Positions 43,890 to 56,753 of a stretch of 64,000 nucleotides of DNA are shown one piece after another; position 1 is the stretch's first letter, and the number at the start of each line of letters is the position of its first letter. The stretch is taken from contig OZ024895.1 in assembly GCA_964017195.1 (NCBI GenBank), positions 11,028,501 to 11,092,500 on the forward strand, read 5' to 3'. This DNA comes from Siderastrea radians (taxonomy: Eukaryota; Cnidaria; Anthozoa; Scleractinia; Rhizangiidae). Made by a program: the position numbers and the translations under genes. The notes beneath the pieces were generated by a model. It did no database searches. It had not been told where the DNA came from and was given only the letters and a program-made list of their open reading frames with translations.

Positions 43890-45551
43890 AATACCAAAGT
43901 TGTGAGGAAGTCGATTGGAAAATTGCTCTACGTCAGCCAGGATGGGCAAATTGCTCACGAGGAAAGTACTTGAATGGACTATGGAGAAAATCACCTGTTA
44001 TTCAGGGCGGTATTGACGGTGTTAAAAAAGCAAGATGCTGCATCCCTCTTCAAGAGTACCAAGATGAAACTCCTGTCTGCCAAACAGTAAACTGGAAAAC
44101 GTCATTGAGCAGGTCAGCTTTGTAGAATGGAGTGGTTTTGAATTGAGCGGCGAAAGTGATTTGCGTTTTGCTTTGGTTTTGCTTTTAACTACAATCTGTA
44201 ATCCACCGAAAAAGAAGGCGACCGGCACATTTACCCATAGTTCTTAGCGAACAAGATCCCTAAAAATGCTCATAAAAACGCAAAGAAAAGTTCTAAAAAC
44301 TTCAAACTTAGCATACAAAATGTTGCTAGCACAGGGACAAATGTATTCAAAAAATATGGCTCTTTATGTGCGTATTGGCTGTGTTAGGTTCGCAAGGTAT
44401 TGAGGTAAAATGTACAGCCGCCATCTTTTTCCGTACGGTGGATTGCATATTATTGGTTAAAATTTCTCACTCCGCTTTCTGAACCAATCAGATATACAAA
44501 GCCAAAACCAATCGTGACTTGCTCGCACGCGTTTTCCCGCGCTTGACGATAATTACTTGCTGAGGTTTCTGATTGGTTTATTTGTTTTTTGCTCCTTTTT
44601 ATATAATTTGTGATTAGTTAGAGTAAGTACTTTGCTTTTGATTTTACGACACTCAATTGAAAACCGCTCTATCATGAACAACATTTGGTAACTATTTCCC
44701 AATTCATATTCGCTTCTCACGTTTTGAAGGGCTTCGAATTTAATCGATTGTAGGCAAAAACAAAAACAAAAGAAAACAAGATAATGCAAAGAATGACAGT
44801 GGAAGCTCAAGCCCTACTTAAGTGTTACACAACCTACAGCGTCAGCAGTTTTCACTGCACGCTATAAAATACTCATTATCACACATTCTGGAGTGAAATT
44901 ATAATTAATGTTCTAGTTACCTTCTTTTGCTATTGCTTGCGTTTAATTCGGAGACCTTAATTAATTAAGGTCTGCACACAACAGAGAACTCTTCATCGGG
45001 ACTAGATAATCCCTCTTTAGGCACATTCCCTTTCGCCTCTACAATCTCTATGGTGTACTACAGTGAGCACCAACAAATGGCTGCCATTACTGTGTGTGGC
45101 AGTGTTTCTGTGTATACTGTGTATCGAGACTTGTCTTCAGCGTCTTCACAAGCCAACAACAAACAGTCAATTGATAAATTGCCCAAACTCTTATGGTAAC
45201 TTATAATAAGTTAACGCTCCCAGATGGAAATTAAATAGCATTAAAATTTTGCTTCGTTTTGTCATTCTAGACATAACAGCTGGGCTACCTGTCCAGACGG
45301 TTATTTTCTTCAAGGATTTTACCGTTCAAATGACGTCTGGCTGTCCAACATTGAACAAGCAACGTGCTGCAGGCCTAGAAACTTTACAAACAAACCCTCG
45401 GATTGTTATGATCATGATGTGAGCGTTTCACTCGATAACACAGGCTGGAGCACATGTCCAGAAAAGTCATACATGGCGGGTGTGTACAGAAGTGACTGCG
45501 ACGAGTTGCACTGTATTGAAACGTTTAAATGCTGTAGGATGCCGTCGGCAG
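43890..45551 (+). other. RTK ectodomain: three Trp/Cys-Cys repeats (two exons)
   Basis: The repeats follow W-x(3)-L/S-x(3-6)-W-x(2)-C-x(2)-G-x-Y/F-x(2)-G-x(2)-R-x(8-12)-I-x(2)-A/F-x-CC. Repeat 1: [34 protein letters not shown]. Repeat 2: [32 protein letters not shown]. Repeat 3: [27 protein letters not shown]. Repeat 2 is split by the intron after 44112. The pairing C...CC suggests disulphides within each unit. I do not recognise a named domain. Confidence 0.7.
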
Positions 45552-48500
45552 GTACAAACTCTCAGCTTTACAAAGGTTTTTTTTCATATTTAAGCAGACT
45601 TTGTTCGTTGTAAAAGTACCCCTATTTTTTTATATATCCACTATAATGTCTATAATCAGTAATACGATGCTTCAAAGGTTCTTTTCATTTTTAGCAAGTG
45701 CTAACATTTGAACCGACATAAAGGGCGGTAAAAGTCTCGATAAATAGCAGAGATTGCAACAATTAAAAAAAAAAGGCTTTCCAACTTATTTTAAAGAAAA
45801 TTTTCAAAGGTATTTGAAAAAAGTAGCACATAAAAATAGCGTGTAATTGTATGACATGTTGAGTAGAGTAAAACAAAGGACCTGTTTGCAGCTTGCTAAA
45901 TGCAAGCTAGAACAAACTAAATTAAATTAACTTCTTGCAAACAAAGAGGAATAAAAGGAGTGTAATGTAGTATATAAATGTAGTATATTGTTTAATAGCA
46001 TTGCTTAATAGCAATTCTGAGAACCGAAATCCAAATGGTGTCTCTTCTAGCTACATAAATAAGAGCCATGTTAGTCTTGAAAGAAGTGAAGGCCTTGGGA
46101 ACTGAAGATGCTGACCAGAGCCTTTATGCATGTTTATGTCAGACTAGATAATTTCGGCACCAAGCCTAGCTGTCAGAGTAGAAACTTGTATATTTTACCA
46201 CGAAAAAAATCCCAAAGCAACAAAACTGAAAAGAATATCCATGTGCAATGTGCCAGACGATGAAAATAATTTAGTGCAAACGAAGTTTAGCGGTGAATTT
46301 TGGGCAAGCGACGCAATCATGCATAAGGCTCATTGCATTTCAAGTGAAAGTTGACTCGATAAATGAGAGCAGAAAAAACGATTAGGTTAGTTTAACTGAA
46401 AGCCGGTTCTATTGAAGGTATCAGCTCTACGACAACACTAGATTAGTATGTCCAAAACGTGTATTTGAACTGCACTAACTCTTTTAATGTATAAAGTCGA
46501 ATGTCTCAGTGCCATATCGTTTGGTTCACTTTCATACTGATAGCGTATTGCAATAGCTTTGTTTTGTGCGAACTCTCCTTTTTACGCAGTCCTCACACCA
46601 AGTACAGACTGAATGATTTTCTCTGTTTTCATCTGTTTTGAGTCTCTGAGTTGCGAATTAGTTTCGGAAAATTTTCGTCCGAAGAGTGTGCGTGATTCTC
46701 ACCATTAGCAAACTGGACATAAACTTGTGTACCCTATTAGCAAACTACTGTAATCCAAACACAGTACACGCAAGCTTTGCGGCTCCCAATTGTTAGCTTT
46801 TAAGACAATCCAGTCCTTCCCCTATCCAAACACGGCACACGCCAGCCTTGCGCACCGAATTGTTAACTTTCAAGACAATCCAGTCCTTCCCCTATCAAAT
46901 ACAAAAGGAATCATAACCATAGCAAAGAAAATAAATGAAGTAACGACAAAAACGAATCATACCGAGTCAGTGAAGAAAACTGCGTATAAGATTTATTGTT
47001 TACATCAAGGAGGACGCTTCAAAGACCCACCACTAACTCTACTGATCATGGGTTGTTTTCCCTTAAGAATTTAATTGATTTCTTCGTCTTAAAGTTCGAG
47101 AGGCATTTCCATCTGAGTAAAGCTACGTTTTTATTGTTATTAATTTATATTTATTTATTTGCCACACAGACATTAAGTACACCGCTGTAACACCAGAAAT
47201 TAAATACATTAAGTTCACCGCTATAGTACCAGAAATGTACATGACTTCCATTTGCCTCCCGTTAGAACCAACTGGGACAAGCAACTCTCTCTTCCGCTCA
47301 GGTTGTCAAAACGTCGGTCAGTGTCATCACAAACAGTCCTTCTCAGGACTACACTCACCCAGACGATCATAATTTACCGACCTATGATATGACTCCTGGG
47401 TTCAAACCATTTACAGTATCTCCCATTAGTCGTAAGAAACAATACTACCATCGCTACTTTTAGGTCTAGTTTTGCTAACTGTTCAGTCCTGTAACAGGTT
47501 CGACTATCGTGTGGCACTAAATGTTTGCGGGAGTTTAATTTTGCGGATTGGCGATTAGCGGGAACTAATTTTTGCGATTGGAAAAGACTGGTTTTTCTTG
47601 CTGGGAATTAATTTTTGCGATTTTCTGGAAGTCGCTTCAAATATGTAGAACTGATAACATTTTCGGTTTTTATTACAGTAAATGCAAAAGAAAGACGGAT
47701 AAATGATAGCAAGAGTACCACTTGATGTATTATCGACCAAGTTATCTATAGCCGGCATTTTCTCCTTCAAACCAGTATTTTTGTATAGAATCTCTACAGT
47801 GGAGTAAATTTTTGCGGAAAAAAAATTTGCGGTAATTTCATTTGGCGGGAAATTATTTTGGCGGATCGCAAAAAACCAGCAAAAATCGCAAAAATTAGAA
47901 CCCGTAAAAATTTAGTGCCACATGGTATCTTAATGTCACTTAGGTAATCAATTTATATTTCTTTATTTTAATGTAAAGAATAGGCCTTCTTCTTTACTCA
48001 TTGTTGTTACTCCACAGTTTGTTAAGGACGGGCCCTTAAAACCCCATTTGTGAAAGAGTTCCTTCTAATTTAGTTATTATTGTTATTACTACTTGGTTGA
48101 ATTAATTGTAGCTCTGGTTTGACCAAACACAGCACATGTCACAACACAATGACGGCGACATTGCTCCTTCACATTCTTAATTTCAGGTGAATACTCAAGC
48201 TTGGCAACGTCGTCAGCCGGACAAAGTGGCAAATCTCTTTCTATGCAGCAGTTTGCTGGTTTAACGGTTGGAATTATTGCCCTTCTGATAATTTCTGTTT
48301 TGTTGATATTCTGGCTTCGACGAAGAGCATTAAAAAAGAAGTTCTTGGCCCGTAACTCAAGACCAAGGAGGTAATTTGTCAAGATATTTGTAACTGCATT
48401 TTATTTTAAGACATTTTAAGAACAAAAAAATTGGTTTAAAATTTAAGTGTTGAGAATAATGTGAAATAGAATTATTTATATTTCTTAATGGAGTATTTTT

Positions 48501-51500
48501 GGCTTAGATGGTCTAGAAACGTTTTCGTAGTTACTTGAAATTGAGAAAATATGGTGTTTCCCATGTAGTAACTCAACCCTCAAACAAAATTACAAATCGT
48601 CATTGTTACCAATATCAAACAAAATTTAGAACAAAACTGTCCTATTTCTGCGCGCGTACTGTCAATTTGTCAGACATGACGAGTAACCTGTCTCAAAACA
48701 GGTCTGCTAATATTCAATGAGATTCAAGAATTTTGTATACAGATGAGGTATAATCAAATCTCCCCTTGCGGACCCTTCGCTACTTTTCGGCACTCCTTAT
48801 TGCACTGAGACAGAAATTAAGGTCCTGGCGAAAACAGAGTTACTTAAAACAACTGCCGCCACTACTTACTCTCTCTATTGTACTACGGGGACTAAAGCTT
48901 GGTCCCTATGGTTTCCGTTATAACGAGAGTTGACTGTAGTTATGCTTATTATGTTAATTGATTTTTTTTGTCCTATTCATTCATTGGCTCCACCAAACCT
49001 CGGACCCATGGCTGGAACAAGAGAGACCCGGGGATCGAGGTTGGGAAGAACTGTTAAAAAGTGTTGAAAAGTTCAACTACTGGGAGCTCTTTTCCTTTTC
49101 TTCAGATCCAAATCGAGTATCATTCTTCTTTTGAAATGGGAAGTTCTACCGGAGCAGGTCGAATTCAAGGAGGAGATTGGCCGTGGCGCATTTGGCAAAG
49201 TGTTGAGAGGCGTATTCAGAGAGTCACCTGGAATCGAGGTGTTTTACGAGTCCAAAGCTCAGACTGCGGACTTCAAAGATGGCCAGGTAGTTGCCGTTAA
49301 ATTGTTGGAAGGTAAGCGACTTGATTCTGGAGTACTCATGCAACACAATGATTTCACTCTGCAACTTGATATAATACAATAGAACTCAGTCTTACGGCCA
49401 CTTAGTTAATGCGGCAAACCTCATTATTACGATTACTTTGTTTCGGCTCAAGAGAAAGCTCGTGTAGTTATTTTCGTATAAAAAGACCCCAGAATAACAA
49501 GCTATGCAACAGGGGCAAAGCTCGCCGGGAGAACGCTGGGATGATCATACGAAATGAAATCCGTGCATGATCTGTTCTTTTTCTCAAGTGGCCGAAAAAC
49601 AGCATTTTTGCCGTCTAAATGATGCAGTGTGGCCAAAGCATCCAGAAGCTGAATTTGTAGGGACGGCATTTAAGCTCTGAGAGGGAAAGAAAATCAACGT
49701 TTTGCGTTCACCCTCGTGTGTGAACGGTTTTGCGTTTATCGTTTTACCTCTCTCTTATTATATGAAGGTTTTAAATAGCTAACGCAAAACCGTCAAAACG
49801 CCAAAATTCGCCGTTTAGAGTCACAAGGACGACAAAATACAGTGACCGAGTTAAATTTCCAACTTTTTGCAACATTTTGCTATAACACCAACCTTTGGGC
49901 ATTCCTATACATGGCCCATATATTTGAAAAAATGAAATGGTCACTAATTTGACGTGGGCATCCTGTGCTGAAGACGTAGCGGAGCCTTCGCCTCTTGACC
50001 ACCCTCATTGCCAGCATGTCGTGGGAATGGGAATTTGCCATATGCTAGAAAATTTACAAAATACAATGGGTCAATTATTTAAACGAAGTTTAGACTGCGT
50101 TTAACAAAACTGCGGTCTAAACCAATTTGAAGACGGCCAACCCTAACGTTTAAACGCTGTTTATTGTAAACAGTGGCATGAAGTACAGGCATGAAGGTAT
50201 GAAGTATGGCATGAAGTACAGACTAGAACAACGTTTATCTGCTTAAAATGGTTCATTAGTAACCAGATTTGAAGGTCAAGTCATTGTCTTAAACCGCGGT
50301 CTAAGCTAGACCTCGTGTAAATAGCCGGCCCAGTGTTTTTTTCCGTTCATGCAATTTGTCTTTAGATTCGACAGATGAAGAGGCCAAGGACCAGCTTTTG
50401 GAGGAAATAGAGCTTATGAAATCAATCGGTTCGCATAGGAATGTTGTAAACATGCTAGGCTGTTGGGTCAAATCAGACCCCATCTTTCTCCTGCTAGAAT
50501 ATGTGCCATATGGAGATCTACAGCACTGGCTTAGGAAGAAGAGAATGCAGGTAAGTATACAAGAGCAATTTCGTCAGGGTTACGTATACAATCATCATCT
50601 CAACGATAATGGGAAAAAAGCTAGGTTGTTAATCGTTTAACAGGCATTTCAAAATAATTTAAATGCAAAAAAAACAAAAAAAAAAGCCTCAAATGAGGTG
50701 TTGTCAGGTAACCGGTACAACAATTCCTTAATTACTGTTATAAAAGTCTGTATTGTTAACAATTAGTGGATGTTGAGATGAAATTGGTGGTTCGGTATAT
50801 TAAGATATCATGAGGCGTCTACTTTTCAGGTATTTTTAGTTTTTAAAATTTCTGAAACTTGGACTGGAGGCGGGAGCCTGGGAGAAAAATGCGGGAGGCG
50901 GGAAAAAAGGGTGCTGGAAGCTGGAGAAATACGAAAACATTGCACAAAAATGCGTAATAGTCCCTTACACTCTCCGTCTCCTCCGCAAATTACGTATCTG
51001 AGACTAACTTGCTGTTTTTTGATCGATTTTCCTCCTGTAGAAGAGCTATCGAAAGGTTTACGATAACGATGGTGAACGCTTTGCACAACTTTCGACCGGG
51101 GATGACTCAAAAGTAGCGGTGCCTGAAATTACCGGAAGAGAAGTCGAAGAATCAGATAGCCTTGAGAAAACAAACATGAACGGTGGACAGGAAAGGAGTG
51201 TTGAAATAGACGGGGAGCTCTTGACTCTAGATGCCATTAAAGGGAAATTTGGCAGTAGTGATAACTTGGTTGAAACTAAAAAAGAAAGAAAAGAGTGGAT
51301 CAACGGTCGAAAAACAAAGATGGATCAGCCTGCAAACAAAGAGATTCAAGATAATATAACCACTCGAGCAAACGCTGAAGATGCAAACCAATCCAACAGG
51401 GATGGGAGGGTGTGGAATCGCAATGAGGATCCCATTAGTCTTAGAGGTGCTGTCCCTCAAGGTGGTTACCATAGAGACGAGCCAGATGATGACGATGTCT

Positions 51501-54500
51501 CAGCGAAGGAACTTCTTTCTTTTGCTTGGCAAATAGCAAAGGGGATGGTAAGTAGTCACTGGAAAACGATTGGCAATCGATCACCAGCTAGGAATGAGCA
51601 TATTGAAATGAATTTAGAAAAGAATTACTCGCGGCATTAATATAGCTACACATTTTGTATCCAAGGCATAAAAATGTGTGCTTGGTTAACGAGGGCAATA
51701 AGGTTACAGAGACGTAAATAAACCGTTTTTATACTATGGACACCATGTTTGACAAAAGACGGCAGGCAAAACAAGGGACTGCGTCACTGTACGTAATTTG
51801 CTTTTTTTAAGTCAAAAAAGGACTGCTGTAAACAACAGGTTTTTGTTAAGTCAAAATGCATTTGTCCTTGAGCCTGTCTAAACAGGCGCTGAATTGATGC
51901 CTGATTCCTATGCTACCTACCTTGGATGCCGCAGGAGATTCTCAAACTCACAGCGTTCGAGTTTCTCATATTTGCTACTCTTCAGAGTTAATTGCGCAGT
52001 CTGTTGTCAGTTTATGGAGTTTAATCCAACCTTTTATGTCCTGTGTGCCAGAGGAATTTCGCACGCGCGCAGCCACTCGCTATAGTAGGCTTAGTTCAGA
52101 CGCCTTACTTTAGCCATGTGCCGTACCCAATATAATTAAGTCCATCTTTGGCGCTACAAGTTGATTCAAAAGGCGTACCTCCTGTAATCGATTTCGACCT
52201 TTGCGCGAAGGAGGCATGAGACTATGTGACGTCGTTTCATTGTGGAACGCTCTGTGACATCCTCAAATTTTGCCTGGCCTAGTCTAAATTTACCGAACCA
52301 AATTGATTCGGACGCCGTCCCGACTGATGAAGCGAGCCCCATATGAGGTAGGGCTTTGAAATGGAGTCTTAGTTCCATAGTTTATTTTTGGGTGGCGAGA
52401 TAGAGATACCCTAATTTTGTTTTCCATCGCAGAGTTTCTTGTCAGGTAAAGGATTTGTTCATCGTGATTTAGCGGCGCGGAATATACTTCTTGGCGATGG
52501 CAAAGTAGTGAAAATTTCTGATTTTGGATTGATGCGCCACGTTCAAGAAGATGTTTACCATCTCAAGAAAGGGAAGAAGTTGCCATTTAAATGGATGGCG
52601 CCTGAGGCACTTTACAACAGTGAATACACCACGAAAAGCGACGTGTAAGTGTTATGCATGACGCTCACTTAAATTAAATTAAAATCAAAATCATGCTCAA
52701 CTTACTGTCCATCAACCAAAAACAGAAGATTGTCTATTGTCATCGATATTTTGTCAGCCTGGCCATTAAAAAAAGGAAAAAAATATATGGTTGTCATACC
52801 CTTTGCCCAGCTGATTAAAGAAAGTGAAATGAACTGTGTATTTACTTGACAGAATCCAACAATATTGCTTGGATCTTTTAGACCAGTTGTCAACAAACGA
52901 CAGCAAACCATTGGGCGCTGTGGAAAGCTAACAGCGATGAATTTTAAGTTTATTGCAAACATCATGCCACTGAAACCGTTCTCTTTTTTCTTACAGATGG
53001 TCCTTTGGAGTTCTGCTCTGGGAACTTTCCACAATGGGTAAGAAAATAAGAAAGTATTTGTTTTTTGCCCGGACGGTCATTTCAGCCGGTCACGGACCAG
53101 TCAATTCGTTAACGGGGAGCACGCCAGTTCGTGCGACTCCCCATTCTTGTTTTGCCCAACTAAATACGAGGACGTAACCAGGCTTGAACCATACCTGATA
53201 ACATAAGGCCAATACCAGTTTTTCGAATCGATCCGATACGAGTACGATATTTACCGATATTTATGATGTCAGAACAAAACTCATATTGAGACGTCACCCG
53301 TCAAGGTAAACTTCAGGCTTAAAAGGGTCAAAAACGCGCAAGGTAAATATTCACACAGTTATTTCTTCAAAGTCGTCATATGAGAAGTTTCACATTACAA
53401 AATATCTGTTTTCAGGAGGAAATCCGTACCCTGGAATCAACAACAAAGAGTTGTACAATCTTCTGAAAACAGGATATCGTATGGAGAAACCGGACACGTG
53501 TTCCGACGAACTGTAAGTGAAGGTGTTATTCCAAGGAATGGGACATTTTTGTCTTGTTTTGTTTTGCTTTTTGTTTTTTTGTGTTTGTTTGGTTTTCTTT
53601 TTTGTTTTTGTTTGGAACGCCATTCTCCGGTTTGGTTTATAGCGATTCTGGGTTCGACTCGACTGAAGACAGTTTCACGGTCAACCGACAAATGTCTTGA
53701 CTGTCAAAAACCCAACCATTGAAAATATAGCCCTTGGGGGTGGGGGGGCTGGTTACTCCTTATACTGGCCTATTCGGGGAGGCTCCTCCGGAAAGGGCTG
53801 CCATTTTGCGCTTGCAGCAGACGAAAGGGTGGGAAATCGTCTTCAATTAGTATTTTAAAGGTCTGCTGAAGTGCACACACATAGTAGCTAAGTCCGGCAA
53901 CTAAAACTTTGGAAATTCTTGATTATTCGAGCGACTAAAAACCGACGATGATCTCCTGTTTTTGGCTTATATTTGAGGTATAACAAAGCAGTGTAAGTTT
54001 TGGCGTCCTAGGGAATATGGAGGGCGTACTATTTCCATATCGATTAGCAGATTAAAGGGCAAGGGTTCAAACCTCGGAGCGGAGCCTCCCCGTACAAAAA
54101 TTTTATTTATTGACTGCACCCTGGGAAATTTAGCCTTTACCGGTCAAAGCTACATCTGAAGGCCGTCCTTTTGTCACATGACCAAGCGGACAGGGCCCTT
54201 GTAAAGAGTTTGCCCGCAGTTTATTTCCTTTTCCCCTCTTATCCTGAATTGAAAATTCAGCTAATTAGAGGACGAAAAATTCGCTTTCAAAGCATTTTTG
54301 CGAATTTGTCTTCGTGCATGCGCTTAATAAAAGGTATCTAAACCAGAGCGATCAGTTAATTTTGGTTGCAACTTCTGTGAAAAAAAAACTTTTCCCGACA
54401 TAGAGGCCAAAACCTTTCCACAAAAACGAAATACCATATACGGCCAACAAATCTTTTACTTGAGTGCCAAAAACAACGGGAAGGAACACTAAAACTCAAA

Positions 54501-54959
54501 ATGTAAATCTCAAAGTTTTGAATTAGTACATTGCCTGGTGCATCAGTTGGTTGTTAAAACGTCTGATGTCAATAAAAGTGTTGAGGTCAGAAACTAAACA
54601 AAGTCCCTGGTCCAGTGACGGTCGGTTTTGGCCGGCACGGCTGTTAATGGGTTATTATTATGTCTCACTACTGTAGATAGAAAATGAATAACATATTGCT
54701 TGCCGGCAGACAAACACTCACTGTTAACGTGGTGTACTGGAACCTTTTCAATAGATTTCAGCTGGTGCTGGAGTGTTGGAAGGAGGATCCTAGTGAGCGA
54801 CCGACATTTGACCAGGCGACAAAATCTTTGGAGACAATGATGGTGGAGGACACTCCTTATTTTGATCCTGAATTGGTTGACGAGTCGAAGGCATATTACA
54901 ATGAGGTATTTGAAGAGGATGACACCGCACCTAGCGCTGTTGGCACATTTACAGACTGA
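43890..54959 (+). CDS. receptor tyrosine kinase with Trp/CC extracellular repeats (5' incomplete)
   Basis: Ten exons with matching phases: 43890-44112, 45271-45551, 48187-48370, 49106-49311, 50366-50550, 51041-51547, 52433-52644, 52997-53037, 53417-53512, 54755-54959 (TGA). All introns have GT/AG ends. The protein has three cysteine/tryptophan repeats, one transmembrane helix, a basic juxtamembrane segment and a split tyrosine kinase domain, then a short Asp/Glu-rich tail. All catalytic residues are present, so it should be an active membrane kinase signalling to the cytoplasm; the ligand is unknown. Layout with a long kinase insert recalls class III/V and FGFR-type receptors, but the ectodomain is different. 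The first exon(s) with signal peptide were not found; a 34-base candidate exon at 42262-42295 fits in phase only. The gene lies among IgSF receptor copies; any link is unproven. Confidence 0.88.
46755..46896. repeat. two 71-bp tandem repeats in RTK intron
   Basis: Units starting CCAAACACRG at 46755 and 46826 share AAGACAATCCAGTCCTTCCC. They lie between the ectodomain and transmembrane exons and have no coding role. Confidence 0.85.
47510..47922. mobile_element. 413-bp MITE with TGTGGCACTAAA ends, in RTK intron
   Basis: Left TGTGGCACTAAATGTTTGCG and right CGTAAAAATTTAGTGCCACA are inverted repeats. Internal words of the GCGGGAATTAATTTTTGCGA type are repeated in both halves. No coding content, and the target duplication is unclear. 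Confidence 0.8.
48187..48370 (+). other. RTK transmembrane exon
   Basis: In the phase set by its neighbours the exon reads a Ser-rich stalk ([18 protein letters not shown]), a 21-residue hydrophobic helix from [18 protein letters not shown] to LIFW, and a basic stop-transfer [10 protein letters not shown]. The orientation is N-terminus outside. The donor GTAATT is slightly weak. Confidence 0.9.
49106..50550 (+). other. RTK kinase N-lobe (two exons)
   Basis: Glycine loop [14 protein letters not shown]-binding lysine in VVAVKLLEG; helix C with the partner glutamate in [24 protein letters not shown]; gatekeeper and hinge [18 protein letters not shown]. An intron (49312-50365) interrupts between the lysine strand and helix C, in phase 1. 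Spacing matches canonical tyrosine kinases. Confidence 0.93.
51041..51547 (+). other. RTK kinase insert exon
   Basis: 169 codons in phase 0, bounded by CCTCCTGTAG and GTAAGT. Between the hinge and helix E ([13 protein letters not shown]) lies a hydrophilic, Glu/Asp/Lys/Asn-rich stretch of about 150 residues. It contains tyrosines near the start (SYRKVYDN) and in GGYHRDEP but no hydrophobic core. Kinase inserts of class III/V receptors carry adaptor-docking phosphotyrosines; that role here is inference. Longer than most inserts. Confidence 0.85.
52433..54959 (+). other. RTK kinase C-lobe and tail (four exons)
   Basis: 52433-52644: catalytic loop [11 protein letters not shown] in KISDFGLM, activation-loop tyrosine in EDVYHLKKG, and [20 protein letters not shown]. 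52997-53037: [15 protein letters not shown]. 53417-53512: [20 protein letters not shown]. 54755-54959: [18 protein letters not shown], then an acidic tail with Tyr residues ([15 protein letters not shown]) and TGA. The acceptor of the last exon is TTCAATAG at 54747-54754, because the next AG (TTTCAG) would break phase. AAATAAATAAA polyadenylation signals follow at about 55035. Confidence 0.92.
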
Positions 54960-55035
54960 TTTGTTTTTATCCTAAGCAAGATAAGATCAGAAGACTGAGC
55001 TTATCTTTTCTTCGTGATTTTTAGTCTCGGGAGTA

Positions 55036-55045
55036 AATAAATAAA
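55036..55045 (+). promoter_or_regulatory. polyadenylation signal of the RTK gene
   Basis: Overlapping AATAAA hexamers (AATAAATAAA), 77 bases past the TGA. Confidence 0.7.
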
Positions 55046-55739
55046 TGTAGGATATTGCAAAAAAGCCATTTTGAATCTCAGTAACATACAATAATTTATT
55101 CAAATAAAACAATTTTGTCGCTTTACGGACGTTTCGCTTGAGAATAGCTGTTCATGAAACTTTTTGTGACGCGAAATTTTGCTGTGAAAAGCTAACCGAG
55201 TTTTAGTCTCCAGTACCAGAACGGAGAATAACGTACACAAAAGTCGCAATAACTATGAATTAAGTTGAATGCTGTAAAAAAGCTGTAGCAATCTTTTAGC
55301 CTGAAGACCGCTCCATGAGGTATACATCATAACCCTGATAAAAGAAGAACTATTTTGGTAAGATTTTGTAAGTAAAAGCATGATGGCATTAGATCTCAAG
55401 AACGTAAAATAAAGCACAGAATATTTAGGACTTTGGAATTGCAACACTCTTGGTTTCAAGACCTGCCCTTTATTGCGTCTGTCTTTCAACTCGAATGTTC
55501 GCAAGACCTCTCCAGTACAAGATACGCAAACGTTCTTTCGTTCTCTATGAAAACACCCCACCCATCCAGACTTGTGCAATTTTATTTCAAAACGCTGTTA
55601 AACTCACTATTCCAATCTCAACTATTTTCAGTTACTTTTCAGTACGCCCTATATTAGTAGTAAGCCAACAACAAACCGCTGGAAACTAGACTACTACGCT
55701 CACAAGCAGTTCGTCGTTTTGTTTCCTGAACGTCCTAAA

Positions 55740-55960
55740 GCGTCAGTAAGCTAATTGTCCCATAACATTAGTCAAACGTGTTATTTGACAGCAACATAGG
55801 CGCATCGTGACATAGTTCATTCCCTAGTACTTTACTCCCGTAAATTTGCGCACGTACATCAGAATTTCGCAAAATTAGGGACCTGTATTTCGCATGACTT
55901 TATTTTCGCGATTTCAAGAAAAATAATGGCTACCAGGGTTAAAAATTTAGAAAATTTTCA
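55740..55960. repeat. paralogue of the LINE target site, uninterrupted
   Basis: TCCCATAACATTAGTCAAAC, GACAGCAACATA, CATTCCCTAGT and CAGAATTTCGC align with 27.30-27.42 kb, and the following TGTATTTCGCATGACT aligns with 32.74 kb beyond the LINE. It therefore represents the pre-insertion state. Confidence 0.65.
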
Positions 55961-56313
55961 GTTTAAATTCAGTCGCGTTCTTGAGATTGGACGGATGCCG
56001 CGTTAAAATCTAACTCTAAACCCCTTATTGTCATCCCAATATATATACTGTAGCAATTTTTGTTTTCTATTAAGCAACCTATCCATTTTGTTATGTTAAA
56101 AAATGTTATTGATCGGTTCTCACTAGCATATCAAAGATTTAACATTTCTTTGTGTTTTAATGCATCTGTTTCTGACATCAACATTCGCGCTCCTTAGCAA
56201 GAACACAGAATGATCAGTGAGCGTCATTTTGTATTGTTATTACACAATAATAATTAAAAACAATAAAAATAATTAAAATATCTATATTTAGCAAAGCGGA
56301 GCTGTGTTTATTT

Positions 56314-56343
<30 letters not shown>

Positions 56344-56355
<12 letters not shown>

Positions 56356-56753
56356 AAGTGAGACCGGAAAACAATATTATAATTATTAGTTAATCATTAG
56401 TAATACACCTCTCATCAAATTAGAACCAGTGTTTCATAAATTTTAAATAAGCCTCTGTTGTAGGTAATATAAACTTAAATATCTAAGCAATTGTAGGAAG
56501 TCAACTACAAATAAACTACAACTCGGGAGCAAGGGAAGGTCAAATAAGAGCTTTGAGACTTCTTATATGTGAAGAGTGACAGTACGTGTTGTGGTTTTAA
56601 TGTGAATTTGCTTGCAACTTGATATCTTGCTTTTTTATCTGAGACTTATAACCATAACAATGAGCAAGGCAAAATAAAAATCAAACTGGTTGAAACCAAA
56701 AAAACAAAAACACATTTAGAACACAGCACACATATCCCGAATATTGCTAAACG
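56344..56753. repeat. 400-bp duplicated block, copy 1
   Basis: From ACAAGTGAGACCGG to ATTGCTAAACG this reads the same as 58646-59055 at a constant offset of 2302 bases with no difference noticed. An (ATT)n run precedes it. On the minus strand it aligns with the receptor intron at 12.2-12.45 kb. Confidence 0.9.

Noticed and set aside
54040..54100. Possible tRNA-like B box (GGTTCAAACC) suggesting a SINE
   Set aside because: No convincing A box at the right distance and no tRNA fold could be drawn.
10053..54959. Idea that the Ig exons at 10-21 kb are the 5' part of the kinase gene
   Set aside because: Those exons carry stops and frameshifts, are separated from the kinase exons by more than 20 kb of nested repeats, and relic 1 has its own TM and tail exons.
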